DNA from: Porphyrobacter sp. GA68
GTDB lineage: Bacteria; Pseudomonadota; Alphaproteobacteria; Sphingomonadales; Sphingomonadaceae
DNA length: 64,000 bases
Assembly: GCF_022605525.1 (NCBI RefSeq)
Contig: NZ_JAKQYJ010000002.1
Location: 62,001-126,000, forward strand
Direction: 5' to 3'
The notes beneath the pieces were generated by a model that was not told where the DNA came from, ran no database searches, and saw only the letters and a program-made list of their open reading frames with translations. Shown here one piece after another: positions 15,150 to 24,747 of the stretch; positions within the stretch are counted from its first letter, which is position 1, and every line of letters begins with the position of its first letter. A program made the translations under genes and the position numbers.

Positions 15150-16643
15150 TCAGGCCGCAGCCTTGCCTCCCAGGTTGCGGCGGAACAGCACCCGATCTTC
15201 CGGGCCGAAGCCCCAGCGCCAGATGATCAGGCCATAGGTCAGCAGGATCGCCGGGATGCCGAACAACAGTTCCGCCCATTCTGGCAGGAGGGTTGCCAGC
15301 CAACCGACCACCGCTGCCGGCCCTGCCGCCCAGACAAGCGCCCCGCGCCAGTTGCTGACGCCTTCGCCCAGCAGGCGGCTGAGCAGCCAAGCCTTCGCCA
15401 GCGAGGCGATACCCAGCGCGAGGAACAGTGCAGCGGCCGCCCCGGCCCCCTGAAACGCCGGTGGGTACCTGTAAAATTCGACCGCCTTGATGATGGCAAC
15501 CGTCAGAGTAGCCTGCAGGGCTATGGTCGCAAGCGAGAGAAGCAGGTTCTTGAGCCGGGCCATGTACACCAGCGCCGCTTCGGACACTACGGCCATCGAC
15601 GCGACCACCTCGGCCGCCAGCAACAGCGCGAGGGCGCCGGTGCCGCCCACGAAGTTCGGGCCCACCAGCCCCATCACCGCTTCGCCAGGTATGGCCAGTG
15701 CCAGTGCTATGCCGGCCTGCGCCGCGATGATCCAGAAGCCGACCTGCCGTATCTGCGCGCCGATCGCCGCATAATCGCGTGTCTTGAGGTTGCGGGTGAT
15801 GACCGGACCCAGGATCGGCTCGAAGCTGGTCTTCAGCTTCTGCGGCAAGCTGGCGACCTGCTGCGCGACGTAATAAACGCCCACCACCGCCGGGGCGGCG
15901 AACAGGCCCAGAATAAAGATATCGAGCCGCCGGGTTCCCCACTCGATCGCGTCCGCTGCGGCCAGCGGTGCCGCCCGCCAGGTCAGCCCCGTCATGCGGC
16001 CGAGCCGCGGCCGCCACCCGGCAGGCAGGCCATAGCTGCGCAGGAATGGCAACAGCGCGGCGGCCAGGCCGGCCAGGATCGACGCTAGGTAGGCAAGCGG
16101 CAGCCCCGCTTCGGGCACTGCGAAATATAGCAGGCCCGCCATGATGGAGATGGTCCACGGCTCTACGATCGCGCGCGCCCGAACCGTGGTGGCTATGTCG
16201 AAGCGGTAGGCCTGCGCCGCCAGCAGGATCTCCGTCATGGCATAGGCGGGAATGGCAATCACCACCAGCTTGTCGAGGTCGGTGTAGATACCGCTGGGGA
16301 ACAGCGGCTGCGGCACGAACCAGAAAAACAGCGCTGCGACGCTGCCGAACAGAAGGGCGAGGAGGAGAGCATCAAAAACGAGGTTGGCCGGTGGCTCGCT
16401 TTCGGCGCTGTCCGCCAGTCGCTGCGCCAGTCCGCGCTTTTCGCCGAGTGAACAGAGCAGGGCTGCCAGTTCCACCACCACCAGCGCCGAAGCAAAGCGG
16501 CCGAGCGCGTCGGCACCATACAGGCGGCCCGCGATGAACAGGAAAGGCAGGCGCGCAGCGAGGCGGAGCAGAAACCCGAAGAAGTTGGTCCGCCCGCCTT
16601 TTGCCAGCGCGGCTATGTCGCCCGATGCGGCGGTCTCGGTCAT
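15150..16643 (-). CDS. Polysaccharide flippase (MATE/MOP superfamily, Wzx-like)
   Basis: A 497-aa integral membrane protein with about 12-14 hydrophobic helices, beginning at F-G-F-L-L-R-L-A-A-R-L-P-F-L. R-L-D-I-F-I-L-G and V-G-V-Y-Y-V-A-Q-Q are typical of oligosaccharide flippases that move lipid-linked sugars across the inner membrane. No glycosyltransferase cluster surrounds it, so the substrate is unknown. Its ATG overlaps the stop of gpsA (ATGA), giving a coupled tsaD-gpsA-flippase operon. The start was set at that overlap because the sequence before it mirrors gpsA in another frame. Confidence 0.85.
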   Translation of the reverse strand: MTETAASGDIAALAKGGRTNFFGFLLRLAARLPFLFIAGRLYGADALGRFASALVVVELAALLCSLGEKRGLAQRLADSAESEPPANLVFDALLLALLFGSVAALFFWFVPQPLFPSGIYTDLDKLVVIAIPAYAMTEILLAAQAYRFDIATTVRARAIVEPWTISIMAGLLYFAVPEAGLPLAYLASILAGLAAALLPFLRSYGLPAGWRPRLGRMTGLTWRAAPLAAADAIEWGTRRLDIFILGLFAAPAVVGVYYVAQQVASLPQKLKTSFEPILGPVITRNLKTRDYAAIGAQIRQVGFWIIAAQAGIALALAIPGEAVMGLVGPNFVGGTGALALLLAAEVVASMAVVSEAALVYMARLKNLLLSLATIALQATLTVAIIKAVEFYRYPPAFQGAGAAAALFLALGIASLAKAWLLSRLLGEGVSNWRGALVWAAGPAAVVGWLATLLPEWAELLFGIPAILLTYGLIIWRWGFGPEDRVLFRRNLGGKAAA

Positions 16644-17650
16644 TCCGGGTTGCTGGCCGCGCTGGCTTCGCGGCTGAGCGGCCGGGCGAGCAGTTCCGTC
16701 ACGACAGTTCGGGCAGGCGCGCCTTGCAGCAGGCGGACTACGGCGGCCGCGATGGGCATGGGAAGGCCGCGGTCCTGCGCCAGCCGGTGAAGCACTGGTG
16801 CGGTGTGCGCGCCTTCGGCGACGGTGCGACGGTCGCTCATCAGCACGGCCGGATCCTGCCCTTCGCCTAACGCCTTGCCGAGCGAGAAATTCCGCGACGA
16901 TGTGGACGAACAGGTGAGCACCAGGTCGCCCAGACCGCACAGGCCAGCCAGGGTTTCGGCGCGGGCCCCCAGTGCCTCGCCGAACCGCAGCATTTCGGCA
17001 TAGCCGCGCGCGATAAGGGCGGCGCGGGCGTTCTGGCCCAGTTGCAATCCGTCGACCACGCCGCACGCGATCGCGAGCACGTTCTTGACCGCCCCGCCGA
17101 TTTCCGCACCGGTCACGTCGTCGGAGTAGTACGGCCGGAAGGCGGGGCGCGCGATGGCGGAGGCCAGCACGTTCCACTGCGCTTCGCCGCCGCTGCACGC
17201 GAGCGTGACCGCGGTGGGCAGACCGGCCGCGACCTCGTGCGCGAACGTGGGGCCGGACAGCACCGCAAGCGCGGTCTGCGGCAGAGCGGCGGCGGCAACT
17301 TCGTTCATCAGCCGGCCGCTTTCAGCCTCGATACCCTTGCAGCAAATGACCAGGTGACGGGGCTGCCGCGCAAGGCGGTGCAGCACCGCGCCCATGTGCT
17401 GGGCCGGGGTCACAGCCAGCAGAATGTCGAGCGGAGCCATATCGTCGAGATCGCAGGTTGCGCGAATGGTTGAGTTGAGCCGGGCGGACGGAAGATAGAC
17501 GCTGTTGGTGCGGGTGGCGTTGATTTGCGCGACAAGTTCGGGTTCCCGCGCCCACAACAGCACGTCGCGGCCGTCGCCTGCCAACATCTGCGCCAGCGCG
17601 GTGCCCCATGCGCCTGCGCCCAAGACGCCTACGGTTGCTGAGTTGCTCAA
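16640..17650 (-). CDS. gpsA: Glycerol-3-phosphate dehydrogenase [NAD(P)+]
   Basis: A 336-aa cytosolic enzyme making sn-glycerol-3-phosphate from dihydroxyacetone phosphate for phospholipid synthesis. The N-terminal Rossmann motif [10 protein letters not shown] (residues 11-20) is followed by C-K-G-I-E, the S-G-P-T-F-A-H-E-V signature, and the catalytic Lys in [13 protein letters not shown]-terminal G-L-G-D-L-V-L-T-C fits the family. Length is normal. It overlaps tsaD upstream and the flippase downstream by 4 bp each, so all three are probably translated from one mRNA. Confidence 0.97.
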   Translation of the reverse strand: MSNSATVGVLGAGAWGTALAQMLAGDGRDVLLWAREPELVAQINATRTNSVYLPSARLNSTIRATCDLDDMAPLDILLAVTPAQHMGAVLHRLARQPRHLVICCKGIEAESGRLMNEVAAAALPQTALAVLSGPTFAHEVAAGLPTAVTLACSGGEAQWNVLASAIARPAFRPYYSDDVTGAEIGGAVKNVLAIACGVVDGLQLGQNARAALIARGYAEMLRFGEALGARAETLAGLCGLGDLVLTCSSTSSRNFSLGKALGEGQDPAVLMSDRRTVAEGAHTAPVLHRLAQDRGLPMPIAAAVVRLLQGAPARTVVTELLARPLSREASAASNPE

Positions 17651-18768
17651 GCCTTTACTCCGGCGCCCCGGGCGGCTTCCGCGGCAGGGTCCAGCGGCCA
17701 GCGCGGGCGGGCCGCTATGTCAAGGGGATCGCCGTCAGGCCCGGTCGCTCCGCTCGCGAGCCGTTCAAGGCCCGCCCAGCCGATCATGGCGGCGTTGTCC
17801 GTGCACAGAGCCGGGGGCGGCGCGGAAAAGCGCATGCCGTGTTCCCCGGCGAGCCGCTCCAGCGCAGCGCGCACCGCCGAATTGGCCGCGACACCTCCGG
17901 CAACCACCAGCGCGGGCGGGGTGGCAATGCGGCGCAACGCGTGGTTCAGGCGATCCACGAGGCAGTCTATCGCCGCCTGCTGAAATGAAGCGGCGATGTC
18001 GGCATCCGTGTAAGCGAGCTCCGGACGCGCAGCACCATTGGTTGCATCCTGTGACGCGTCCCGGCGAGCGTCTCGGTCCCAGGAGGCGATCTGCCCCGCC
18101 TTCGCACGAACAACGGCGCTCTTCAGACCTGCAAACGAAAAATGTGGCTCGTCACTGCCCAACAGCGGCCGGGGCAGGTGCACCGCCGCAGGATCGCCTT
18201 GCGCAGCCAGCCTTTCCACTAGCGGGCCGCCGGGAAAGCCAAGGCCCAGAACCTTGGCAGTCTTGTCGAACGCCTCGCCCAACGCGTCGTCGATCGTCGT
18301 CCCGAGGCGCCGATAGTGTCCGACACCTTCCACCGCGAGGATCTGGCAATGCCCGCCAGACACGAGCAGCAGCAGATAGGGAAAGCCGAGCGCAGGGTCA
18401 GCGAGACGCGGGCTGAGCGCGTGCCCTTCGAGGTGGTTGATAGCCAGCAACGGCTTGTCCGACGCCATTGCCAGCGCCTTGGCCGTGACCAGCCCCACCA
18501 TGACCCCGCCGATCAGGCCTGGTCCGGCCGTGGCGGCTACGGCTGCGCAGTCATCCAGCGTCATGCCTGCTTCGCGCAGCACCCGTTCGACCATGGGTGC
18601 AAGGCGTTCGGCATGGGCACGCGCAGCGATTTCAGGCACCACTCCGCCGTAAGGTGCGTGCGCCTCGTCCTGGCTGGCGATTGCCTGTGCGATGATGGTG
18701 CGGTCGGCGCGGACCAGCGCGGCCGCCGTTTCGTCGCAACTTGACTCTATACCCAGCACCACGTCCAT
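17647..18768 (-). CDS. tsaD: tRNA N6-adenosine threonylcarbamoyltransferase
   Basis: A 373-aa ASKHA-fold enzyme that transfers the threonylcarbamoyl group to A37 of ANN-decoding tRNAs, working with TsaB and TsaE. The start [11 protein letters not shown] is the family hallmark. The metal ligands are visible as H-L-E-G-H (about residue 110) and Asp in [22 protein letters not shown] and V-S-G-G-H also match. A short insertion around D-R-D-A-R-R-D-A-S makes it somewhat longer than the E. coli protein. It is divergent from hemC, with a 56-bp gap. Confidence 0.97.
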   Translation of the reverse strand: MDVVLGIESSCDETAAALVRADRTIIAQAIASQDEAHAPYGGVVPEIAARAHAERLAPMVERVLREAGMTLDDCAAVAATAGPGLIGGVMVGLVTAKALAMASDKPLLAINHLEGHALSPRLADPALGFPYLLLLVSGGHCQILAVEGVGHYRRLGTTIDDALGEAFDKTAKVLGLGFPGGPLVERLAAQGDPAAVHLPRPLLGSDEPHFSFAGLKSAVVRAKAGQIASWDRDARRDASQDATNGAARPELAYTDADIAASFQQAAIDCLVDRLNHALRRIATPPALVVAGGVAANSAVRAALERLAGEHGMRFSAPPPALCTDNAAMIGWAGLERLASGATGPDGDPLDIAARPRWPLDPAAEAARGAGVKA

Positions 18769-18794
18769 CCCGCTTTCCCTTACCGCAAAGCGGG
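18769..18794. promoter_or_regulatory. Inverted repeat in the tsaD/hemC divergent promoter region
   Basis: CCCGCTTT and AAAGCGGG, separated by 10 bases, form a perfect 8-bp inverted repeat that begins immediately upstream of the tsaD start and lies 30 bp before hemC. In so small a divergent gap it could be a shared operator, or a hairpin in one of the 5' leaders. Only the symmetry is observed. Confidence 0.35.
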
Positions 18795-18824
18795 GCTAGG
18801 GCAAGCGAGCGTCCGCATCTGCCC

Positions 18825-19757
18825 ATGTCGAAATCAATCCCCCTCTTGCGCCTTGGCACCCGCCGTTCTCCGCTCGCGATGGCGCAGGCAGAGGAGGCGC
18901 AGGCGCGGTTATGCGCGGCGCACGGCTGGCCGCTTGAGGCGGTGGAACTGGTTCCCGTCACCGCCAGCGGTGACAAGGTGCAGGACCGTCCGCTGGCGGA
19001 GATCGGGGGCAAGGCGCTGTGGACCCGCGAACTCGATCAATGCCTCGCCGATGGCCGGATCGACGTCGCCGTGCATTCGATGAAAGACGTCGAAACGCTG
19101 CGCCCGGCCGAACTCGCGATTGCCGCCATCCTGCCGCGTGCCGACCGGCGAGACGTGCTGGTAGGCGCTGGCAGCATTGCCGCCATCCCCCGGGATGCAC
19201 GGCTGGGCACCAGCGCGCCGCGGCGTGCGGCGCAGATGCGGCATCTGCGTCCCGACCTGCAGGTTGTTCTGTTCAGGGGCAATGTGGCGACCCGGATAGC
19301 CAAATTGGCGGCCGGGGAAGCGGACGTCACGCTGCTCGCCAGGGCGGGCTTGGACCGGCTGGGGGAACATGGCGTTGGCACCACGCTTTCTTCGGAAGAG
19401 TTCCTGCCGGCGCCTGCGCAGGGGGCAATCGGCCTCGAGTGCCGCGCGGGTGATGAACGGATGCTCGCTCTGCTGGCCGCCATCGACCACGCGCCTTCGC
19501 ACGCGGAAGTAGCGGGGGAACGCGCGCTGCTGGCCGCACTGGAGGGCAATTGCCACAGCCCCATCGCGCTGGACTGCCGCTGGCAGGAGAGTGGCCAGCT
19601 CGGCCTGCGCGTCGCCCTGTTCAGCCCGGACGGAGCGGAGCGGGTCGACGGCCAGCAGCTTGTACATGCCTCGGATCACGCAGCCCTATCCGACTTTGCC
19701 GCCGATCTGCTGATCCGTGCCGGACCGGCCACACAGGCGGTCTTTCGCGGCACATGA
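18825..19757 (+). CDS. hemC: Porphobilinogen deaminase (hydroxymethylbilane synthase)
   Basis: A 310-aa cytosolic enzyme that polymerises four porphobilinogens into hydroxymethylbilane in heme synthesis. R-L-G-T-R-R-S-P-L-A-M-A-Q at the N-terminus, K-A-L-W-T-R-E-L, H-S-M-K-D-V-E (catalytic Asp nearby), and G-T-S-A-P-R-R-A-A-Q bind substrate. The dipyrromethane cofactor Cys lies in A-L-E-G-N-C-H-S-P-I. The start chosen is the ATG just before the conserved block; an upstream in-frame start overlaps tsaD. It is coupled to hemD by an ATGA overlap. Confidence 0.97.
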   Translation: MSKSIPLLRLGTRRSPLAMAQAEEAQARLCAAHGWPLEAVELVPVTASGDKVQDRPLAEIGGKALWTRELDQCLADGRIDVAVHSMKDVETLRPAELAIAAILPRADRRDVLVGAGSIAAIPRDARLGTSAPRRAAQMRHLRPDLQVVLFRGNVATRIAKLAAGEADVTLLARAGLDRLGEHGVGTTLSSEEFLPAPAQGAIGLECRAGDERMLALLAAIDHAPSHAEVAGERALLAALEGNCHSPIALDCRWQESGQLGLRVALFSPDGAERVDGQQLVHASDHAALSDFAADLLIRAGPATQAVFRGT

Positions 19758-20443
19758 CGCTGCCCCTGATCAGCATCCGCCCCGAGCCCGGCGACAGCGA
19801 GACGCTGGCGCGCGGGCGTGCCATGGGGTTGCTAGTGGAACGCTGGCCGCTCGCCGAAGTACGGTCACGCCCCTGGCAGGCACCCGCCGCGAATATGTTC
19901 ACCGGCCTCCTCCTTGGCAGCGCCAATGCGGTGCGTCATGCTGGCGCGCAGTTGACCCGGTATGCGGACCTGCCGGTCCACGCGGTAGGAGAGCGGACGG
20001 CTCAGGCGGCGCGCGCGGCAGGGTTGCAGGTCGCGAGCACCGGCGACAGCACCCTGCAGGCACTGGTCGACGCTCTGCCGCCCAAACGGCAGAACCTGCT
20101 GCGGCTTGCCGGAGAGGTGCACCGCCCGCTTACTTTGCGTCAGGACACCTGCGTTGTCACACGGGTAGTTTACACGGTGGAGCATCTGCCGATATCGGAA
20201 CAGCTGGCAGAGCGGCTGGTCGCGGGCGCGGCCGTGCTGCTCCATTCGGGCGAAGCAGGCAGGCATTTCGCGGCAGAGTGCGATCGCCTTCGCCTGCCGC
20301 GAACGGCAATCGCACTGGCCGCGATAGCTCCTCGCGTGGCCGAATGCGCGGGTGATGGCTGGCGCCTTGTGAGCATCGCCGATGCTCCCGACGACGGCGC
20401 GCTGTTGCAGGCGGCGGCCGGACTGCTTCAGCGCGACGCCTGA
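19754..20443 (+). CDS. hemD: Uroporphyrinogen-III synthase
   Basis: A 229-aa enzyme that cyclises hydroxymethylbilane with inversion of ring D to give uroporphyrinogen III. The family is poorly conserved, but the domain layout fits: an opening I-S-I-R-P-E-P-G, then L-L-G-S-A-N-A-V-R-H, V-G-E-R-T-A-Q-A-A-R, and the second-domain L-L-H-S-G-E-A-G-R-H-F. The conserved Tyr of the linker is seen in V-V-Y-T-V-E-H-L. Position directly after hemC with a 4-bp overlap gives strong support. Confidence 0.92.
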   Translation: MTLPLISIRPEPGDSETLARGRAMGLLVERWPLAEVRSRPWQAPAANMFTGLLLGSANAVRHAGAQLTRYADLPVHAVGERTAQAARAAGLQVASTGDSTLQALVDALPPKRQNLLRLAGEVHRPLTLRQDTCVVTRVVYTVEHLPISEQLAERLVAGAAVLLHSGEAGRHFAAECDRLRLPRTAIALAAIAPRVAECAGDGWRLVSIADAPDDGALLQAAAGLLQRDA

Positions 20444-20498
20444 TTTGCTCACGCCTCTTGGCAATCCCCCGGCGGTTGCTGTAACGGCAGAGCGGCAG

Positions 20499-21401
20499 AT
20501 GGAGGGTTACAGAACTTCTGGAACGTCGCGCACCAGTGTGCTGCGGCCTGTGCTGTTGGTGGCGGTGCTCGCCTTTCTTCTGGGCGGGGCGCTGGTCGGC
20601 TACGGCCTGTGGCGTTTCGGCTGGCCGGCTCTGCTGACCCCGCCCCTGCAGGAGGCCCGGTCTGTTGCAGGCGCACCGGCCGCTCAACACGCCATGGCTG
20701 TTCCGATGAACGGCGCCGCAGTGCAGCAGGTCGGCGCAGATCCCTCGTTCGACCGCGTGGTAGAGCAGCAGGGCGGGATAGAGCAGCGTCTCGCGGCAGC
20801 GGAACAGCGGTTGGCCCGGCTCGACCTGCAGGCTCAGGCAGCAACCGGCAATGCGGCACGGGCAGAGGGGTTGCTGATCGCCTTCGCCGCGCGCCGCGCC
20901 GTCGACCGGGGCGCGGAACTGGGCTTTCTGGCCGACCAGTTACGGCTGAGGTTCGGTGACGCGCTACCCAACGCCGTAACCACGGTGATCGAAGGCGCGC
21001 GGCAGCCGGTAACGGTGGATCAGCTGACCGCGCGGCTGGATGGTCTGGCGCCGCAACTGTCCACCCGTTCGCGCGACTTTACTTTCGACACGTTTAGGGA
21101 GGAATTGTCTTCGCTGTTCGTGGTCCGTCGCGATACTACACCCAGCGTTCAACCCGCGCAGCGGCTGGAGCGCGCCAAGCTGTTCCTGCGCAGCGGGCGG
21201 ATTTCCGCCGCCGTCGAGGAAGTTCGTCTTCTGCCAGGGGCCGCCAATGCGCGGACCTGGATCGCCGATGCAAGCCGCTATGCCGCGATGCAGAATGCGC
21301 TCGATCTGATCGAAACTTCCGCCGTTCTGGAGCCGCGGCGGCTGCGCGATCGCAACGGCACTGCAGTGGTGCAGCCCGCACCCGCCGACACTGGAATGTG
21401 A
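20499..21401 (+). CDS. Mitofilin/Mic60-like inner-membrane protein (COG4223 type)
   Basis: A 300-aa protein with one membrane helix near the N-terminus (about residues 16-36, L-L-V-A-V-L-A-F-L-L-G-G). A Gln/Ala-rich coiled coil follows (about 85-125, I-E-Q-R-L-A-A-A-E-Q-R-L-A-R-L), and a helical C-terminal domain (T-F-D-T-F-R-E-E-L, L-E-R-A-K-L-F-L-R-S-G-R) ends the protein. Topology and position match the alphaproteobacterial Mic60/mitofilin gene, which is known to lie in the hem gene neighbourhood after hemD and shapes intracytoplasmic membranes or contact sites. It is shorter than most Mic60 proteins. The ATG was chosen because the frame before it mirrors hemD. Confidence 0.7.
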   Translation: MEGYRTSGTSRTSVLRPVLLVAVLAFLLGGALVGYGLWRFGWPALLTPPLQEARSVAGAPAAQHAMAVPMNGAAVQQVGADPSFDRVVEQQGGIEQRLAAAEQRLARLDLQAQAATGNAARAEGLLIAFAARRAVDRGAELGFLADQLRLRFGDALPNAVTTVIEGARQPVTVDQLTARLDGLAPQLSTRSRDFTFDTFREELSSLFVVRRDTTPSVQPAQRLERAKLFLRSGRISAAVEEVRLLPGAANARTWIADASRYAAMQNALDLIETSAVLEPRRLRDRNGTAVVQPAPADTGM

Positions 21402-21431
21402 CCCGGACCGCAGCGGATCAGCGTTGCTGGT

Positions 21432-22646
21432 TCAATCCTGCAGCAGCTCTGGGAGCTTGCCCGATATGCCCCGCGCCTCGTCCATGAACCAGGTTTTCAG
21501 CATTGGCGCGCGCTGCACCCCGGCCATACCCAGGCGGCGAATAGCGGACGCGGTGCGTCCCGGAACGCCGAACAGCCGGGTCAGGCTGTCGGTGGCGAAG
21601 GCTACGGAGAACACGTCGAGCTGCCGCCAGTCCTGATAGCGTTCAAGCAGTTGCGCGTCGCCCGGATCAAGGCCCAGCCGCAGCCCGTCATCCAGCACCT
21701 CCACCAAGGCGCCGACATCGCGCAGACCCAGGTTCAGGCCTTGACCGGCGATCGGGTGGATGCCGTGGCCCGCGTCCCCGACCAAAGCAAGCCTGTTCGC
21801 CGCAAGCTGCGCAGTATGGTGGAAGCCGAGGGGGTAGGACGACCTCGGTCCGATGTGGGTGATCTCTCCGAACAGCCCGTCCATCCGCTTAGTCGCCTCA
21901 GCCAGGAACGCGCGGTCGGAAAGTTTCAGCACGGCTGGGGCATCGCGTTCCGCCACCGTCCAGACCAGCGCGCTGCGATGCCTGCCGTCGGCTGTATCCA
22001 GCAGGGGGAGCAAGGCAAAAGGTCCGGCGGGGTAAAAGATTTCCCACGCGACGTTTTCATGCGGCTTTTCATGCTCCAGCGCGGCGATGACTGCGCGGTG
22101 CTGATACTGCCAGGACGCCAGGGTGATGCTGGCCTCTTCCCGCGTGGGCGAGTTGCGCCCTTCGGCGGCCACCAAGAGCGATGCGGTCAGGCGCTGTCCG
22201 CCCGCGAGTTCCACGCTCACGCTATGGTTCCCACGCTCGCGCCCGACTACGGTCGACTTGCTATGCCAGGCGATGGCGGCTTCCCGCTCGGCCGCTTCGA
22301 ACAGGGCGAGGCGCAGACGCCTGTTCTCGAACATCCGCCCCAGCGACCCTTCATGCGGGTCCGGGCGGAAGTCGATCCGGCCCTTCTTCATCTGGTCGGT
22401 GACGGCGATCGCCGCGATGGGGCAACCGAACCGTTCCAGTCCTTGCGCCAGACCGATGTTCGTGAACAGGTTCCAGCTGGCCGTGGAAATCGCGCTGGCC
22501 CGACCGTCAAAACTTTCCTCCGTCAGCTCAAGCGGGTCGGCGCGGTCGACCACATGGCTGGTGATGCCCTTCTTCGCAGCAGCCAGGGCGAGAGTCATGC
22601 CAACCAACCCACCGCCGAGGATCAGGAGGTCGCGTCTGTCGCTCAT
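21432..22646 (-). CDS. UbiH/UbiF/COQ6-family FAD monooxygenase
   Basis: A 404-aa flavin hydroxylase of ubiquinone biosynthesis. The dinucleotide-binding G-G-G-L-V-G-M-T-L-A sits at residues 11-20. The D-G motif is not obvious, but R-A-S-A-I-S and the C-terminal FAD motif L-V-G-D-A-G-H-G-I-H-P-I-A-G-Q-G-L-N-L-G are intact. It would add a ring hydroxyl to a demethoxyubiquinone precursor; which position (C1, C5 or C6) cannot be read from sequence alone. The ATG is preferred to a TTG one codon earlier. It is convergent with the Mic60-like gene and divergent from dsbD. Confidence 0.9.
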   Translation of the reverse strand: MSDRRDLLILGGGLVGMTLALAAAKKGITSHVVDRADPLELTEESFDGRASAISTASWNLFTNIGLAQGLERFGCPIAAIAVTDQMKKGRIDFRPDPHEGSLGRMFENRRLRLALFEAAEREAAIAWHSKSTVVGRERGNHSVSVELAGGQRLTASLLVAAEGRNSPTREEASITLASWQYQHRAVIAALEHEKPHENVAWEIFYPAGPFALLPLLDTADGRHRSALVWTVAERDAPAVLKLSDRAFLAEATKRMDGLFGEITHIGPRSSYPLGFHHTAQLAANRLALVGDAGHGIHPIAGQGLNLGLRDVGALVEVLDDGLRLGLDPGDAQLLERYQDWRQLDVFSVAFATDSLTRLFGVPGRTASAIRRLGMAGVQRAPMLKTWFMDEARGISGKLPELLQD

Positions 22647-22701
22647 CAAGGACTGCCTGCCATCATTGAGTGTTCACCTGGTGCCATGTAGGGGGCACAG
22701 C

Positions 22702-24747
22702 ATGTTGGTGGCAAGGTCGATGGTGGGCAGGCTGTTGCTGGGCCTGGTTCTGATGCTGGCCGCGACCTTCCCCGCCGCGCCTTCCCCGGCTCAGCCGGTC
22801 AACAACATCGCGGTTGAATGGGTTGCGGAAGAAGCGCCGCGGCCCGGCGCCACGGTGATGACAGCGTTTCGCTTCATCCCGCGATCTTCGGACTGGCACG
22901 GGTACTGGTCCAATCCGGGTGACGCGGGGCTGGGATTGCAGGTTCGCTGGACCCTTCCGGCTGGATGGCAGGCGGGCGAGCCGCTTTATCCGGTGCCGCA
23001 GACGCTCCGCATCGCCGGGCTGATGAACCATGTTTACAAGGGTGAACACGCGGTGCTGGTGCCGGTCAAGGTCGGCGCCGGCCAAGGTCCGGTCACGGCC
23101 AGCCTGGATTATCTCGCTTGCACCGACACCATCTGCGTGCCCCAACAGGCGACGGTCAGCCTTCGGGTGGCGCAAGGCCAGCGGGATCAGCGGTTCGACG
23201 CGTGGCGAGCGGCGATCGCCCCAGACATCGCGGCACCCGTTCGGTTCGCGATTGAGAATGACCGCCTGAGGCTGGCAGTTCCTCTCCCGGCCGAGCAGGC
23301 GTTGAGCGCACCGCATCTGTTCATTGCCAATGAAGGGCTGGTCAAGGCGGCCGGGGAACAGGCTTTCTTTCGCGAAGGCGATCTGTTGGTGGCGGAGCTG
23401 CCGCTGGCGGACGCAGGCGCCGCTGGAACCGTTTCAGGCATCCTTTCCTTTGCGCAAGGTCGCGGCGACGGGGTGCGTTTCACCGCCGGACCGGGCGCGG
23501 TGCCCGCCGATTTGCCGCCGCTGCGGGAGGCGCCCGAAGGTGCGGCGCTGTTCCTGTTGCTGGGCGGCGCACTGCTTGGCGGTCTGCTGCTCAATATCAT
23601 GCCGTGCGTTTTCCCGATACTCAGCCTCAAGGCCATGACGTTGGTGCGCGCCGGTATCAGCGAGCGTTCGGCTCGCGCCGACGCCCTTGCTTACACGGCG
23701 GGAGCGGTTCTGGCGGCTGCGGCATTGGGCGGCGTGATCCTGTTGCTGCGCGCTGGCGGGGAACAGGTGGGATGGGCGTTCCAGCTGCAGGAACCGGCGG
23801 TGGTGGTCGGCCTGTTCCTGCTGGCGGTGGCGATCACCGCCAATTTTCTCGGCCTGTACGAAGTGCCGGGGCTACCCATCCGCAGCGGCGGCAAACCCGC
23901 AGGCGCCTTTGCCACAGGCGTTCTCGCCGCCTTCGTGGCGACACCCTGCACCGGACCTTTCATGGCCGCCGCGCTGGGGGCGGCCCTGCTGCTGCCCGCG
24001 CCGGTGGCGTTGGCGATGTTCGCCGCGCTGGGTTTGGGACTGGCGTTGCCGTTCCTTCTGCTGGGATTCGTCCCGGCCCTCAGGGACAAACTGCCCCGGC
24101 CCGGGAACTGGATGACGGGCTTCCGCCGCTGGATGGCGTTGCCGATGGGGCTGACGGCGGCGGCGTTGCTGTGGCTGGCTTGGCGGTTTGGCGGGGTCAG
24201 CTACGTCCTGATGGTCGGCGGGGCTGGCGCGCTGCTCGTGGTCCTGCTCGGCTGGTGGGGCCGGGCGCAGCGCAGCGGATCGGCACGACCGCTGATGGCC
24301 GCTTGGGCGGCGCTGGCAACGGTGCTGCTGGCGGTGGCGTTGCTTCCCGCGCCAAGGAACGACCAAGCTGCGGCCGCCGGCGTGCTGGATGCCCGGCCGT
24401 TCAGCTACGCTGCGCTGGCGGAGGCGCGGGCCAGCGGCGCCCCTGTGTTCGTCTGGTTCACCGCTGACTGGTGCCTGACCTGCAAGGTCAACGAAGGCGT
24501 TGCCATCGAACGCGATGCGACCCGCGCCGCGTTCGATGCGGCGGGCGTGGTGGCACTGCGCGGCGACTGGACGCGCCGGGATGAGGAGATCACCCGCTTT
24601 CTGGGCGAGCAGGGCGCCGCCGGGGTGCCGCTTTACCTGTGGTATTCTCCGAACGGAGCGGCGGAGCAGCTGCCGCAGGTACTGACCCCGGCGATGCTTA
24701 CGGAGCGGGCACAGGCGGCGGCCCGACTAACACGCGCGCCTGATTAA
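22702..24747 (+). CDS. dsbD: Thiol:disulfide interchange protein DsbD
   Basis: A 681-aa inner-membrane electron carrier that passes reducing power from cytoplasmic thioredoxin to periplasmic partners. There is a signal peptide (to about residue 30). The periplasmic alpha domain has the Cys pair A-C-T-D-T-I-C-V-P. The membrane domain of about eight helices has its two redox Cys in N-I-M-P-C-V-F-P-I and A-T-P-C-T-G-P-F. The C-terminal thioredoxin-like gamma domain has D-W-C-L-T-C-K. All six redox Cys are present. The chosen ATG precedes the signal peptide; the frame upstream mirrors ubiH. The 3' end overlaps the convergent lipoprotein gene by 50 bp. Confidence 0.94.
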   Translation: MLVARSMVGRLLLGLVLMLAATFPAAPSPAQPVNNIAVEWVAEEAPRPGATVMTAFRFIPRSSDWHGYWSNPGDAGLGLQVRWTLPAGWQAGEPLYPVPQTLRIAGLMNHVYKGEHAVLVPVKVGAGQGPVTASLDYLACTDTICVPQQATVSLRVAQGQRDQRFDAWRAAIAPDIAAPVRFAIENDRLRLAVPLPAEQALSAPHLFIANEGLVKAAGEQAFFREGDLLVAELPLADAGAAGTVSGILSFAQGRGDGVRFTAGPGAVPADLPPLREAPEGAALFLLLGGALLGGLLLNIMPCVFPILSLKAMTLVRAGISERSARADALAYTAGAVLAAAALGGVILLLRAGGEQVGWAFQLQEPAVVVGLFLLAVAITANFLGLYEVPGLPIRSGGKPAGAFATGVLAAFVATPCTGPFMAAALGAALLLPAPVALAMFAALGLGLALPFLLLGFVPALRDKLPRPGNWMTGFRRWMALPMGLTAAALLWLAWRFGGVSYVLMVGGAGALLVVLLGWWGRAQRSGSARPLMAAWAALATVLLAVALLPAPRNDQAAAAGVLDARPFSYAALAEARASGAPVFVWFTADWCLTCKVNEGVAIERDATRAAFDAAGVVALRGDWTRRDEEITRFLGEQGAAGVPLYLWYSPNGAAEQLPQVLTPAMLTERAQAAARLTRAPD

